Below are positions 54,425-63,493 of a stretch of DNA of 64,000 nucleotides, piece after piece. The notes under the pieces were generated by a model. It ran no database searches, was not told where the DNA came from, and worked only from the letters and a program-made list of their open reading frames with translations. The first letter of the stretch is position 1; the number at the start of each line of letters is the position of its first letter. The translations under genes and the position numbers were made by a program. The stretch is from the NCBI GenBank assembly GCA_041650805.1, contig JBAZKM010000009.1, positions 33,261 through 97,260 of the forward strand. The letters are read 5' to 3'. The stretch is from Candidatus Omnitrophota bacterium (GTDB lineage: Bacteria > Omnitrophota > Gorgyraeia > 2-01-FULL-45-10).

Positions 54425-55621
54425 TTACCCGGGACGTTTATAATAACCATGGATACGCTCTATCGTGTCACATATGCGCTCGACATCGGAAAGCGGCATA
54501 TCTGAATATAACGGTAAACTGAGCGAGCCGCCCGCTAACCTTTCAGTCGCTTCAAACTTAGCGGCGCCGTTTCGAAATCCCAAAAATATCTTCTGGTCGT
54601 GGACTGCAGGATAAAAATACTTTTTCGTCACGATCTTCTCCGCGGCCAGGGCATCCGCAAGCACGTCCCTTGTGATACCGAACCTTGCGCCATCGACCAG
54701 GATAGAGAAGTCCTTGTAGCTAGACCTGTTCCGTCCTTCTATCTTCTGGAACGTCAGGCCCTCCAGCTTCGACAGGCGTCTGGTGTACAATGCGGCTATA
54801 CTGTTTCTCCGCTTCGCATGAGCTTCCAGGCGCTTCAGGCCCTCGATCCCCAGGAGCCCGGAAAACTCATCCATCCTTGCGCTCAATCCGGAGAACGCGC
54901 AGTCATAAGTGCCCGGGTCACCGTAATTCCTGCCTATCCTTACCATCCCTGCCAGCTTGTCGTCGTTCGTAGTGACTACCCCGCCCTCTCCGGCAGTGAC
55001 GAGTTTCGTAGGACTTAAACTGAATGACTCGGCGTCGCCGAACGTGCCGGCATTCCGGCCTTTATATACCGAACCGAAACCGTGGGCGGCATCGAATATC
55101 AACTTCAGATCCCGCCTTCTGGCTATCCGCTCCAGCTTATCCATATCCGGAGGATTTCCGAATATGTAGACCGCCAGTATCGCGGAAGTAGCGGGAGTAA
55201 TGGCCTTTTCCGCTTCTTCCGGATCTATATTATAAGTGGCAGGGTCGCAATCTACGAAGACGGGCTTCAGGCCGTTCCATACTACGGCGTGGGCCGTCGC
55301 ATGGAATGTGAAACTGGGTAATATGACCTCCCCCTTAAGCCCGAGCGCCTTCATGATAAGCATGAGCCCGCTTGTGCAGCTGGCAAGCGCTATGGCATGT
55401 CTTGCGCCGGTGTATTCAGCTACCCTGTTTTCAAATTCTTTCACATATCCTGCATTGGTGATCATGCCGCTCTCAAGTATGCGGCGATACCCTTTCACAA
55501 GACCGCCTATACCCGTTATGGTGGGACGGGTGATAGGGACCGGCTCGTCGAAGGCCGGCTTACCTCCGGCTATCGCGGGCAGCCGCCTCTTGAGGCCTCC
55601 TCGTTTACCCTTTTCTATCAT
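54425..55621 (-). CDS. DegT/DnrJ/EryC1-family sugar aminotransferase
   Basis: 398 residues. LASCTSGLMLIMKAL binds PLP phosphate, FDAAHGFGSVYKGR holds the PLP Asp, and SLSPTKLVTAGEGG the Schiff-base Lys near residue 204. It should aminate a keto-sugar nucleotide. Its start overlaps the CBS-SDR gene as ATGA, suggesting that the SDR makes the keto sugar it uses; the formyltransferase gene just beyond could act next. Confidence 0.92.
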   Translation of the reverse strand: MIEKGKRGGLKRRLPAIAGGKPAFDEPVPITRPTITGIGGLVKGYRRILESGMITNAGYVKEFENRVAEYTGARHAIALASCTSGLMLIMKALGLKGEVILPSFTFHATAHAVVWNGLKPVFVDCDPATYNIDPEEAEKAITPATSAILAVYIFGNPPDMDKLERIARRRDLKLIFDAAHGFGSVYKGRNAGTFGDAESFSLSPTKLVTAGEGGVVTTNDDKLAGMVRIGRNYGDPGTYDCAFSGLSARMDEFSGLLGIEGLKRLEAHAKRRNSIAALYTRRLSKLEGLTFQKIEGRNRSSYKDFSILVDGARFGITRDVLADALAAEKIVTKKYFYPAVHDQKIFLGFRNGAAKFEATERLAGGSLSLPLYSDMPLSDVERICDTIERIHGYYKRPG

Positions 55622-57009
55622 TGTCCGTACTCCACGTTATAGTATCTGGCATCTTCCAGGTCTTCCGCACTCCTACCCATAAGCCATTTCCTGATCTCTA
55701 TGACGCCTTCCTTAAGGTCGTTCGCCGCCCTCAACCCGAGCGTCGATGCGGCCTTTGCGAAAGATACGTTATAATTGCGCTGGTCTTTAGACTCTCCTTC
55801 GTTGATGAGGCGCGATCCGGGGACATGCCTCTGCACCACCTCCGCTACGGTGAATATCTGATAATTCTGGCCGTCCGAACCTACGTTGAAGACCTCGCCC
55901 TTCACCGCGTTTATGGGCGATTCGAGACACCTCACATACGCCTCTGCGGCGTCTTTTACATGTACGAGCGGCCGCCATTGCCTGCCCCCGCCGTGGACCT
56001 TTATACGTTTCTCGACCATAGCCGTCTTGGTCATCGTATTGACGACGAGGTCGAACCTCATCCTTGGCGAATATCCGTATAGGGTGCCCATGCGCAGTAT
56101 CGTGGGCGAGAAGTTCTCGTCGACAAGACCGAGCACCCCTTCTTCGGACCTTATCTTTGAACGCGCATAGAGCGATACCGGGTTTAAAGGCGAATCTTCA
56201 TCGAGAGGGAGCTCGTCATCCATCATTCCGTAGACACTGCAGGTGGAGGCGTAGATAAAACGGTTTATCTGGTGGTACCTGCACGCCTCGGCAAGGACCT
56301 TGTTGGCGAGGTAGTTCGTCTCTATGGCGGCCTCCGGCTTATTCTTGCAGGCAGGGTCGCCTACTATGGCCGCCAGGTTCACCACGCTGTCGACACCCTC
56401 AAGGGACCTGACCATAGTGGATATATTCCTCATATCTCCTTCGACGAGGGTAAAATTCCTCTTTCCGGCAAGGCCGTCCATCGACTCTGCCCCGTACATC
56501 AGGAGGTCCAGGACTTTGACCCTCGCCCCGTGCTCGAGGAGGCGCCTGACAAGGATCGAGCCGAGATATCCGGCGCCGCCCACTACGAGAATATTCCTGC
56601 CCATCACGCGCTTCCTGTGAGGCCGCAGGGCGTTCTCGCCGGTAATGGCATCGCAGAACGCCATCCTGCAGGGACGGCCCTTGCCGTCCACGACCAGTAT
56701 GTAACGGCTGTCCGGCATGCGTGCACGCAGTTCCCTTACGGCCTTCTTCGCCACATATCCGTTCGAAAGGTCCTTTTCCCGCAGGAAGACCGGATGCGGA
56801 TTGATTATGGCCTTCACTTTCTCCGACACATCGCTCCCCTTAAGGATCGCCTTCCTTATCTCGCTGTCGCTCGCCGCCCCTATAAGACGTTTTTTGTCAT
56901 CTACGATATAAGCCACCCTCAACCCCGAGTGGTCTATGAGCCGCATCACGTCTTTTATGGAGGCGTCCTGTGACGCCACGGCCTTCTTAAGGTCTTTTTT
57001 TGGGATCAT
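55618..57009 (-). CDS. CBS-domain/SDR fusion: regulated NDP-sugar epimerase/dehydratase
   Basis: 463 residues in two parts. Residues 1-125 look like a CBS pair (SIKDVMRLIDHSGLRVAYIV, then RYILVVDGKGRPCR). An extended SDR starts at ILVVGGAGYLGSILV near 136, with ASTCSVYG and the catalytic YARSK. CBS pairs usually bind adenosine nucleotides; in nonulosonate loci they are known at the front of sugar nucleotidyltransferases, not of SDR enzymes. The SDR half is a paralogue of 30743-31747, which lacks the CBS part. It may be allosterically controlled. Confidence 0.85.
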   Translation of the reverse strand: MIPKKDLKKAVASQDASIKDVMRLIDHSGLRVAYIVDDKKRLIGAASDSEIRKAILKGSDVSEKVKAIINPHPVFLREKDLSNGYVAKKAVRELRARMPDSRYILVVDGKGRPCRMAFCDAITGENALRPHRKRVMGRNILVVGGAGYLGSILVRRLLEHGARVKVLDLLMYGAESMDGLAGKRNFTLVEGDMRNISTMVRSLEGVDSVVNLAAIVGDPACKNKPEAAIETNYLANKVLAEACRYHQINRFIYASTCSVYGMMDDELPLDEDSPLNPVSLYARSKIRSEEGVLGLVDENFSPTILRMGTLYGYSPRMRFDLVVNTMTKTAMVEKRIKVHGGGRQWRPLVHVKDAAEAYVRCLESPINAVKGEVFNVGSDGQNYQIFTVAEVVQRHVPGSRLINEGESKDQRNYNVSFAKAASTLGLRAANDLKEGVIEIRKWLMGRSAEDLEDARYYNVEYGQ

Positions 57010-57784
57010 TCCGCATATCCTCTGAAACCTTTACCTGCATCCTGTATATTCTGCCGTCTATCTTCATATATGCCGCCTCTTCCATGCTATTTGTGGTAAG
57101 CGCCCTCAGCTTCCTGGCGATCTCCGTCCTGTCTCCCGCCGGATCGAACTCTCTTATCCTCTCTATGTCGGTCTTCGTATGGAACGTGCCTCCGCTCCCG
57201 GGCTGGGGCCTTCGCTCATAGGTGCCTTTGACGAGGGAAGGCCACGCCTCTTTGAATACCTCGAATTCGAGGTCGAGCACCCTCTTGTAGAGAGAGTCGG
57301 CAGTATCATCCGGTGAAACGGTTATGCGCTTCTGGTGTACGATATCACCTGTGTCGACGCCCTCATCCATGAAATGGAGCGTAGCCCCATATGGCGTGCC
57401 GTCCCATATCGCCCATGTAGGCGTGTGCCACCCGCGGTTGTAAGGCAGGTACGCCGGGTGGAGGTTCAGGACGCCGCGGCTTGGTATCGCGAGCACTTCT
57501 TTGGTGACTATATAAGGGAAATGTATGCACAATATATAATCGGGCCTGACGGAGCTCAGCAGGTCGAGCCCCTCCTTTTTGGAGAACTTACTGCCCTCCA
57601 GTATCCTCGAACCGTCAAGGTGGCCGCAGAGGGACTTCAGCTCTTCCGCATGAGAAGCCCGTTTTGCGTCGGTTACGAGGAGCACCTCGGGCAATACGCC
57701 CTCTCCCGCGATAAAACGGAGCACCTTCACGGCTATGGCGCGGTCTCCTGCATAAACTATCCTGGGGGCCCTTTTATTATCCAT
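56987..57784 (-). CDS. Sugar N-formyltransferase (Fmt-like)
   Basis: 265 residues of the methionyl-tRNA formyltransferase fold. The catalytic triad is visible: Asn and His in VLNLHPAYLPYNRG and Asp in MDEGVDTGDIV. The protein lacks the long C-terminal domain of tRNA formyltransferases, matching enzymes that formylate 4-amino sugars with 10-formyl-tetrahydrofolate. Neighbouring aminotransferase, NeuC and NeuB genes point to an N-formylated sugar-acid precursor. The gene runs 23 bases into the next frame. Confidence 0.88.
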   Translation of the reverse strand: MDNKRAPRIVYAGDRAIAVKVLRFIAGEGVLPEVLLVTDAKRASHAEELKSLCGHLDGSRILEGSKFSKKEGLDLLSSVRPDYILCIHFPYIVTKEVLAIPSRGVLNLHPAYLPYNRGWHTPTWAIWDGTPYGATLHFMDEGVDTGDIVHQKRITVSPDDTADSLYKRVLDLEFEVFKEAWPSLVKGTYERRPQPGSGGTFHTKTDIERIREFDPAGDRTEIARKLRALTTNSMEEAAYMKIDGRIYRMQVKVSEDMRNDPKKRP

Positions 57785-57787
57785 ATA

Positions 57788-58936
57788 TCAGTATGTTATC
57801 CGTTTATGGAGAAGGCGGTCGCCTATCTTTATATCCTCGAGCAGAGAGACGATCCTCTTTGCCGCGTTCCCGTCGCCGTACAGGTTGCGATGCCGGGCCG
57901 CGCCTTTCCTGAATGCGCTGTCGGACATGGCCTTCTTTACGGCATTCACTATCTCACCCTTAACGCACCGCACATCTATTATATTGGGGCTCCTCTCGCG
58001 GCCGTGTTGCCTGGCGCCTATATTGACCACCGGCAGGCCGAAAGAAGGCGCCTCTATGATGCCGCTCGAGGAATTCCCGACAAGGACCGAGGCGATCTTC
58101 ATCAACCCCAGGTAATCTTCGTGCGGGATGCTCTTGAACGCCTTTATGAACGGGTATCTTTTGTAAGACCGTATCACTTCGATCATCCTTCTGCCGCCCG
58201 CATCGGCGTTCGGATATGCGACGATCGTCTGCACCCCTGTCTCCCGGACCGCATCGAGCATGATCTTCATATGGGAGGCCGCCTTCCCTATTTCGGTGGA
58301 TACGGGGTGCTGCACGGCCAGGATCAAAGGCGAGGTCGGATCTATCTTATATCTTTTGATGAGCTTAGCGCGGGGGGAGAATCGCCCGTTAATTATACGA
58401 TCGAGCGCAGGCGCGCCCACCACATGCACCCTCCACGGCTCTTCCCCCATCCTGATTATCCTCTCCCCGGAACCTTTTGTAGGGGCCAGGTGGATATGGG
58501 CCAGCTTCGTTATGGCATGGCGCAGGAGACCGTCGACATGGCCGGAGACCTCTCCTCCGTGGATATGCGCGACGGGAATATTGAGGTAATTGGCGGCTAT
58601 GGCGCCTGAGAGCATCTCGCCCCTGTCCCCGAGGACCATTACTACATCCGGCCTTAACTCCGCGAATATCTTTGACAGCAGGATGACCGCCTTGCCGACA
58701 GAGACGGACATAGCGACGGCCGTATCTTCGCCGTATGAGATGTCCGCCTTCCTGTAAATACGGAAACCGTCCTTCTCTATCTCCCTTGCCGTATATCCGA
58801 ACTCGCGCATGAGATGCATGCAGGTGGCTACTATATACAGCTCGAGATGCCGCGAACCTTTAATGGCACGGAATACAGGATGATATATCCCGTAATCGGC
58901 GCGGCTTCCCGTTATGGCGCATATCTTCTTCTTCAT
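57788..58936 (-). CDS. neuC: Hydrolysing UDP-sugar 2-epimerase (NeuC/LegG type)
   Basis: 382 residues from the ATG at 58936, which overlaps the NeuB stop as ATGA; an ATG five codons earlier has no ribosome-binding site. GSRADYGIYHPVF, HIHGGEVSGHVDGLLRHA and GNSSSGIIEAPSFGLPVV are the diagnostic blocks of NeuC-type enzymes. It converts a UDP-HexNAc-type sugar to the free 2-epimer with release of UDP, providing the NeuB substrate. Confidence 0.92.
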   Translation of the reverse strand: MKKKICAITGSRADYGIYHPVFRAIKGSRHLELYIVATCMHLMREFGYTAREIEKDGFRIYRKADISYGEDTAVAMSVSVGKAVILLSKIFAELRPDVVMVLGDRGEMLSGAIAANYLNIPVAHIHGGEVSGHVDGLLRHAITKLAHIHLAPTKGSGERIIRMGEEPWRVHVVGAPALDRIINGRFSPRAKLIKRYKIDPTSPLILAVQHPVSTEIGKAASHMKIMLDAVRETGVQTIVAYPNADAGGRRMIEVIRSYKRYPFIKAFKSIPHEDYLGLMKIASVLVGNSSSGIIEAPSFGLPVVNIGARQHGRERSPNIIDVRCVKGEIVNAVKKAMSDSAFRKGAARHRNLYGDGNAAKRIVSLLEDIKIGDRLLHKRITY

Positions 58937-59988
58937 GAGAGCATCTTCCATGTAAGCAGGGTATCACGCTTTATCGTGCGTCTCGCCCTTTTTCCGATCA
59001 CCCTGCCGATGAGCCTCGGCTCTATGCCGGTCCCCGGCCTTTTGAGGGCGAGCATATCATCGCGCACCACGGTCCCCGCGGGGATATCTACCTCCGCCAC
59101 CACACTCTTCCTTGCGACCATGCGCACGGGCGCCTCATTGGCCGTCATGACCTTCCTGCCGTCACCCATCGACCTCTCGATATTCCGTATCGAGCGCACC
59201 ATCCTCTTAAGTTCATCGGGCTCGATCGAAGAGAGATGGTCCGGCCCCGGCATATTCCTGTCGAGCGTAAAGTGTTTTTCGATGACTGATGCGCCTCTTG
59301 CCGCGGCGGCACATGCCGCCTCCAGGCCTTCTGCATGGTCGGAATAACCTGCCGGCACTCCGAACTCGGCGCGGAGCGTATCGATCGCCTTCAGGTTCAC
59401 GTCCTCATACCTCGCCGGGTAGTTCGAAGTGCAGTGGAGGAGCACAAGTTTCCTGTTGCCGCTTTCGTAAATGGTATTTACCGCCGCCCTCACCTCTTTC
59501 AGAGTGGACATGCCGGTGGAGAGTATTATGGGCTTACCATAACCTCCTACTTGAGATAATAACGGGTCGTTGGTGATCTCTCCTGAGCTTATCTTGAACG
59601 CGGAGACTCCGATCTCCTGCAGGACCAGTGCGCTCTTCGGGTCGAACGGCGTCGTCAGGAATATGATGCCTCTCTTTTTACAGTGATCGAAGAGGGACTC
59701 GAGATCGGACCGGGAAAGCTCAAGCTCTTTCAGCATCTCGAATTGCGACTTGCCCGGGGCCGTCCTCTTCTGGTACTCGGCCTTCGGGGCGTTTACCGTG
59801 GCGAGCTCGTCCGCCCTGAATGCCTGGAACTTTACCGCATCCGCTCCGGCGTCGGCGGCGACATCCACCATCTTCTTCGCAAGCGACAGCTCCCCGTTAT
59901 GGTTCACACCCGCCTCGGCTATTATGAATACTGGCATACCGACGCCTATCCTCTTATTCCCTATGGTGACCGATCTGTTATTTTTCAT
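58933..59988 (-). CDS. neuB: Nonulosonic (sialic-type) acid synthase
   Basis: 351 residues. FIIAEAGVNHNGELS, DAVKFQAF and IEKHFTLDRNMPGPDH give the PEP- and metal-binding TIM-barrel core. A C-terminal SAF (antifreeze-like) domain covers about residues 290-350. It condenses PEP with a six-carbon amino sugar to a nine-carbon acid such as Neu5Ac or legionaminate. The exact sugar is set by NeuC and the upstream modifying genes. Confidence 0.95.
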   Translation of the reverse strand: MKNNRSVTIGNKRIGVGMPVFIIAEAGVNHNGELSLAKKMVDVAADAGADAVKFQAFRADELATVNAPKAEYQKRTAPGKSQFEMLKELELSRSDLESLFDHCKKRGIIFLTTPFDPKSALVLQEIGVSAFKISSGEITNDPLLSQVGGYGKPIILSTGMSTLKEVRAAVNTIYESGNRKLVLLHCTSNYPARYEDVNLKAIDTLRAEFGVPAGYSDHAEGLEAACAAAARGASVIEKHFTLDRNMPGPDHLSSIEPDELKRMVRSIRNIERSMGDGRKVMTANEAPVRMVARKSVVAEVDIPAGTVVRDDMLALKRPGTGIEPRLIGRVIGKRARRTIKRDTLLTWKMLS

Positions 59989-60598
59989 CTCTCTTCAGCA
60001 GTATCTGTTCCGCCATCCAAAAATCGAAGTCATCGTCTATCTCTATATTCTCTTCTTTTGATGTCTCGAAATGCCCTGCCTTCTTACCGAAGAGCGTGCC
60101 CTTCCGTATCAGGTCCGCCTTTATGACATAGACGTTGCCGTCGTCGTAGAAGAAACCTTTAAGGTCCTGCCGCCTGGCGGTGTATGTTCCGTATTCCATG
60201 AATTTACATATGAAGCCCGTGCCCAGGTTATCCGCGCCCGACTCCTTAAAACGCGCAATACAGCGGTCTATGAGGCCATTGCTCCTGACGGGTGAGGTAG
60301 GTTGTAGAAGCACTACCGTGTCGGCGTCTATCTTCGAGAGGACGTGCTGCAGGACGGAGAGCGTGGTAGCCTCATCGGTAGCGAGTCCCGCCGGACGCTC
60401 CGCCACCTCTGCGCCGTATCGTTTCGATACGGCCGCTATCTCCTTATCCTCGGTCGAGACAACAAACCGGTCTAAGAGGCGCGACCCGGAAGCCGCTTCG
60501 ATCGTCCATGCTATGAGCGGTTTGCCCGCGATCGTCTTTATATTCTTCCGCGGTATGCCCTTACTCCCTCCTCTGGCCGGGATGATGCCAAGTATCAT
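59978..60598 (-). CDS. neuA: Acylneuraminate cytidylyltransferase
   Basis: 206 residues. IIPARGGSKGIPRKNIKTIAG is the CTP-binding block broken here only by standard substitutions; VVSTEDKEIAAVS and LLQPTSPVRSNG follow. The size fits short NeuA/LegF enzymes without an esterase domain. It would make CMP-nonulosonate from the NeuB product. The start overlaps the aminotransferase stop as ATGA. Confidence 0.92.
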   Translation of the reverse strand: MILGIIPARGGSKGIPRKNIKTIAGKPLIAWTIEAASGSRLLDRFVVSTEDKEIAAVSKRYGAEVAERPAGLATDEATTLSVLQHVLSKIDADTVVLLQPTSPVRSNGLIDRCIARFKESGADNLGTGFICKFMEYGTYTARRQDLKGFFYDDGNVYVIKADLIRKGTLFGKKAGHFETSKEENIEIDDDFDFWMAEQILLKRDEK

Positions 60599-61770
60599 AT
60601 GACCTCTTTCGATATATCTCTGATAGAATCGATGACGCGGCCTATCTGCTCATCGGACATTTTTATATTCACCGGCAACGCCACAGTCCTCTCGAGCAGG
60701 TCGCGCGACTTTGGCCACAACCCGGCAAGGTCCTTGCCCCTGTAGAGGGGGATGGCCGGCAGCATATGGTCCCAGGTCCCCGCGAAGTGCCATTTGAAGG
60801 CATCCGGGAGGTTCTTGGTGCCGAGGCGTCTTTCCTTCAGCTTCTCCACGAAACGCCTTGCCTTATCCTGCGTAGCCAGAGTGAACGTAAGGGTATCGGC
60901 CGTTTCGCCCTCCTGATCGGCGAAGGCCCTTAACTTCAGCCCCTTTATACCCCTTATACCTGCGACTATCTTTGTCTTGTTCTTCTTCTGCTCCCCTATG
61001 GCAAGATCGAGTTTTCCAAGCTGGACCAGCCCTATCGCGCCCTGGAGTTCGTTCATCCTGTAATTGAAACCGGGTATACGCCTCGTATCCTCACCCCTCG
61101 GGAACTTCGGATTATTCTGGTGGCCGTGGTCTGCCAGCTCCATGGCGCGCAGGTATGTCGCCATATCGTTCGTCACGACCATCCCGCCTTCGCCTGTCGT
61201 CACGGCCTTGCCGAAATCGAAACTGAAGGCGCCGGCGTCGCCTATCGTGCCGAGCGGCTTCCCTTTATATCTCCCGCCGATGGCCTGCGCCGCGTCTTCC
61301 AGGACCTTCAGCCCCGCCGCTTTCGCGATCGCCGTTATCTCGTCCATCCGGGCCGCGGAGCCGTACATGTGGACCGGCACCACCGCCTTCGTCTTCTTCG
61401 TTATCCTCTTCTTCAGGTCTTCCGGGTCCATATTGAGCGTCTCGTCTATCTCGGTGATCACCGGGACGGCGCCGCATTCCATGATCGCCTCGGCTGTCGC
61501 CACGAAGGTGAAGCTCTGCGTGACGACCTCATCGCCGGGCGAGATACCGAGGGCCTGGAGCGCTACTTTAAGCGCGACCGAACCGGATGTCACCGCCTGC
61601 GCGTGCGCGGCGCCGAACTTCTCCGCGAACGCCTTCTGGAATTCGGCGACCTTGAAAGAACCGTTGCGCAGCCCGTCAAACCCGTGTTTGAAGAGCACTC
61701 CGCCGTACTTATCGAAGATATCGAGTACCGCCTGCCTCTCTTCCTTCCCTATAAGCTCAAATCCTGGCAT
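60595..61770 (-). CDS. DegT/DnrJ/EryC1-family sugar aminotransferase
   Basis: 391 residues. VTSGSVALKVALQAL, DAAQAIGGRYKGK and SFDFGKAVTTGEGG (Schiff-base Lys near 186) are all intact. The SFDFGKA block differs from the usual SFxxxK spacing of its two paralogues only in side chains. It could make the amino group of the nonulosonate precursor or of another sugar. GGAGAGG precedes the start. Confidence 0.92.
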   Translation of the reverse strand: MPGFELIGKEERQAVLDIFDKYGGVLFKHGFDGLRNGSFKVAEFQKAFAEKFGAAHAQAVTSGSVALKVALQALGISPGDEVVTQSFTFVATAEAIMECGAVPVITEIDETLNMDPEDLKKRITKKTKAVVPVHMYGSAARMDEITAIAKAAGLKVLEDAAQAIGGRYKGKPLGTIGDAGAFSFDFGKAVTTGEGGMVVTNDMATYLRAMELADHGHQNNPKFPRGEDTRRIPGFNYRMNELQGAIGLVQLGKLDLAIGEQKKNKTKIVAGIRGIKGLKLRAFADQEGETADTLTFTLATQDKARRFVEKLKERRLGTKNLPDAFKWHFAGTWDHMLPAIPLYRGKDLAGLWPKSRDLLERTVALPVNIKMSDEQIGRVIDSIRDISKEVI

Positions 61771-62944
61771 CTTTCCTCTCCGTTTCTTTATTTAAAGACC
61801 TCAGCATCGCCGCGATATCCTCCTTAGCCATCCCGATGGGGTTCTGCGCGATGCCGTTCTTCAACATATCATACTGGTCTATCATGAATTCCACATCCCT
61901 ATCCTTCAGCCCGAGGCCGGAAAGCGAGGCCGGGACATGCAGCTTGGCCGCCAGCTCTTTGATATAGCCGGCGAACGCCCTGTTCTTGGCGTCGGGCGTC
62001 AGGCCCTTATCCGAGCCCTCTATGAGGTCGTGCAGTTCGTCATAGTCGGTGTACCCTTTGCGGACATTGTATTCGGTGACCGAAGGGAGGAATATCGCGC
62101 CCGCGATACCATGCGGGACCTTGTAGTGGACGCCGAGCGGGTAAGAGAGCGCCGCTGCCGGCCCTGATCCCGAATTTATGAGGGCCATGGCGGCGAGATA
62201 ACTTCCGATCTGGAGACGGCCCCTTATCTCCACGTCGCCCATATTTGACAGGACTTTCGTCAGATTATTATAGAGGAGCCGGAAGGCCTCTCTGGAGAGG
62301 GCCCTTGATACGACCGTGTGGTTTTTGTGGACGAAGCTCTCCAGGGTATGCGTCATCGCATCCATCCCAGAGGATACGGTGACATTCACCGGGCAGTCCA
62401 TGGTAAGGAGCGGATCGAGTATCGCCAGGACAGGGTAATTATATTCCGAATTTATGCCTAGCTTCCTCTTCTCCTTCTCGTCCGTGAATACGGCGTTATA
62501 TGTGACCTCGCTGCCCGTCCCCGCTGTCGTAGGGAGCGCGACCACCGGCAGCGGCCTCTCTCTCAGCTTAGGGAACCCCCTGAACGAGATGGCGGGCCCG
62601 TCATTAGTAAGGAGGACCGCTATCCCCTTCGCGAGGTCGAGGGTGCTGCCGCCCCCTATCCCTATAAGAGAGTCGTATCGTCCGGCCTTAAAATTATTCC
62701 TGAACGATTCGAGAAACCCGTACGTCGGCTCCGCCGCCGGGTTCTTCACGACATCGAGCCGTATCCCTGCGGCCGTTACGCTCTCAAGCGCCTTGCGGAC
62801 CCGGGGATGATCGAAGACGCCTTTATCAACTATCGCCGCCGTATTCGAATACCCGAGCTCCTTCATCTCCTCGCCGAGGCGCGCGCTCTCGCCTGCGCCG
62901 TACCGCATATTGGCGGATACCTTGAACTTGAAATTACCGGTCAT
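61757..62944 (-). CDS. Iron-containing alcohol dehydrogenase
   Basis: 395 residues of the group III dehydrogenase family. GIGGGSTLDLAKG binds the nucleotide, PTTAGTGSEVT follows, and metal ligands are in SSGMDAMTHTLES and YPLGVHYKVPHG. It reduces an aldehyde or oxidises an alcohol in the cytoplasm. As the first structural gene after the regulator, coupled to it by ATGA, its product may be the step under closest control. The substrate is unknown. Confidence 0.9.
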   Translation of the reverse strand: MTGNFKFKVSANMRYGAGESARLGEEMKELGYSNTAAIVDKGVFDHPRVRKALESVTAAGIRLDVVKNPAAEPTYGFLESFRNNFKAGRYDSLIGIGGGSTLDLAKGIAVLLTNDGPAISFRGFPKLRERPLPVVALPTTAGTGSEVTYNAVFTDEKEKRKLGINSEYNYPVLAILDPLLTMDCPVNVTVSSGMDAMTHTLESFVHKNHTVVSRALSREAFRLLYNNLTKVLSNMGDVEIRGRLQIGSYLAAMALINSGSGPAAALSYPLGVHYKVPHGIAGAIFLPSVTEYNVRKGYTDYDELHDLIEGSDKGLTPDAKNRAFAGYIKELAAKLHVPASLSGLGLKDRDVEFMIDQYDMLKNGIAQNPIGMAKEDIAAMLRSLNKETERKDARI

Positions 62945-63435
62945 AAAAATTTCTCCACAAGGCCGAGCGCCATGGTGGCCATAGAATTGAGCTCCTCTAT
63001 CTTCTTTATCCTCTCTGCATATATCCTGGCAAGGTCCTTATCCTCGGACGAAAGCTCGTCGCTCGCCGACTTCACGATCTCCTTGAACTTGTTGAGCATC
63101 TCGGAGACCTCGGTCACGCGCTTCTGGACTGAGCCCTTGACCTTGGTGGCGATCAGTTTCTTTACGTCCAGTTCGGCCTCATAGAAATCTTTCCGGGAGC
63201 CCTTCACCCAGACATTCCGTACGGCGCCTAAACTCTCGAGAGACCTTATATTGACGCTTGCGCTGCCCTTGCTGATCTTGAGCCGTTCGACCATATCATC
63301 CAGGGATAGCGGTTTATTGCTGAGATAAAGGATGGAATAGAGCTGGGCCATGATGTTATTGAGACCAAATGTGGTACAAATCTGGTTTATCTTATCCAAA
63401 AATACATCCTGCGCCTGTTCCAATTTTGTGTTCAT
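62941..63435 (-). CDS. GbsR/MarR-type transcriptional regulator
   Basis: 164 residues. A winged helix-turn-helix spans about residues 22-80 (LYLSNKPLSLDDMVERLKIS, then KGSASVNIRSLESLGAVRNV and WVKGSRKDFYEAE), the pattern of GbsR proteins. The C-terminal 80 residues form a long helical dimerisation segment. The ATG follows AGAGGAG. Its promoter overlaps an 18-bp perfect palindrome, so it probably represses its own transcription and with it the operon. The inducer is unknown. Confidence 0.85.
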   Translation of the reverse strand: MNTKLEQAQDVFLDKINQICTTFGLNNIMAQLYSILYLSNKPLSLDDMVERLKISKGSASVNIRSLESLGAVRNVWVKGSRKDFYEAELDVKKLIATKVKGSVQKRVTEVSEMLNKFKEIVKSASDELSSEDKDLARIYAERIKKIEELNSMATMALGLVEKFL

Positions 63436-63474
63436 ATTCTCCTCTTTTTGATAGGTTATGGTCGCTTTTACATC

Positions 63475-63492
63475 GTTTAGAACGTTCTAAAC
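63475..63492. promoter_or_regulatory. 18-bp perfect palindrome, probable operator of the GbsR-type regulator
   Basis: GTTTAGAACGTTCTAAAC equals its own reverse complement. It begins two bases after the -10 element and covers the predicted transcription start, 40 bases before the regulator's ATG. This is where a dimeric winged-helix repressor would bind to block initiation. Binding by the regulator at 62941-63435 is inference. Confidence 0.7.
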
Positions 63493-63493
63493 A

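Noticed and set aside
57335..58609. Plus-strand open frame of 424 codons
   Set aside because: It is antisense to the formyltransferase and NeuC genes, both well supported by motifs, and has no ribosome-binding site or family signature.
48830..62944. Phosphonate biosynthesis pathway
   Set aside because: A cytidylyltransferase, an aminotransferase and an Fe-alcohol dehydrogenase can occur in phosphonate clusters, but no PEP mutase or phosphonopyruvate decarboxylase gene is present, and NeuB/NeuC explain the context better.
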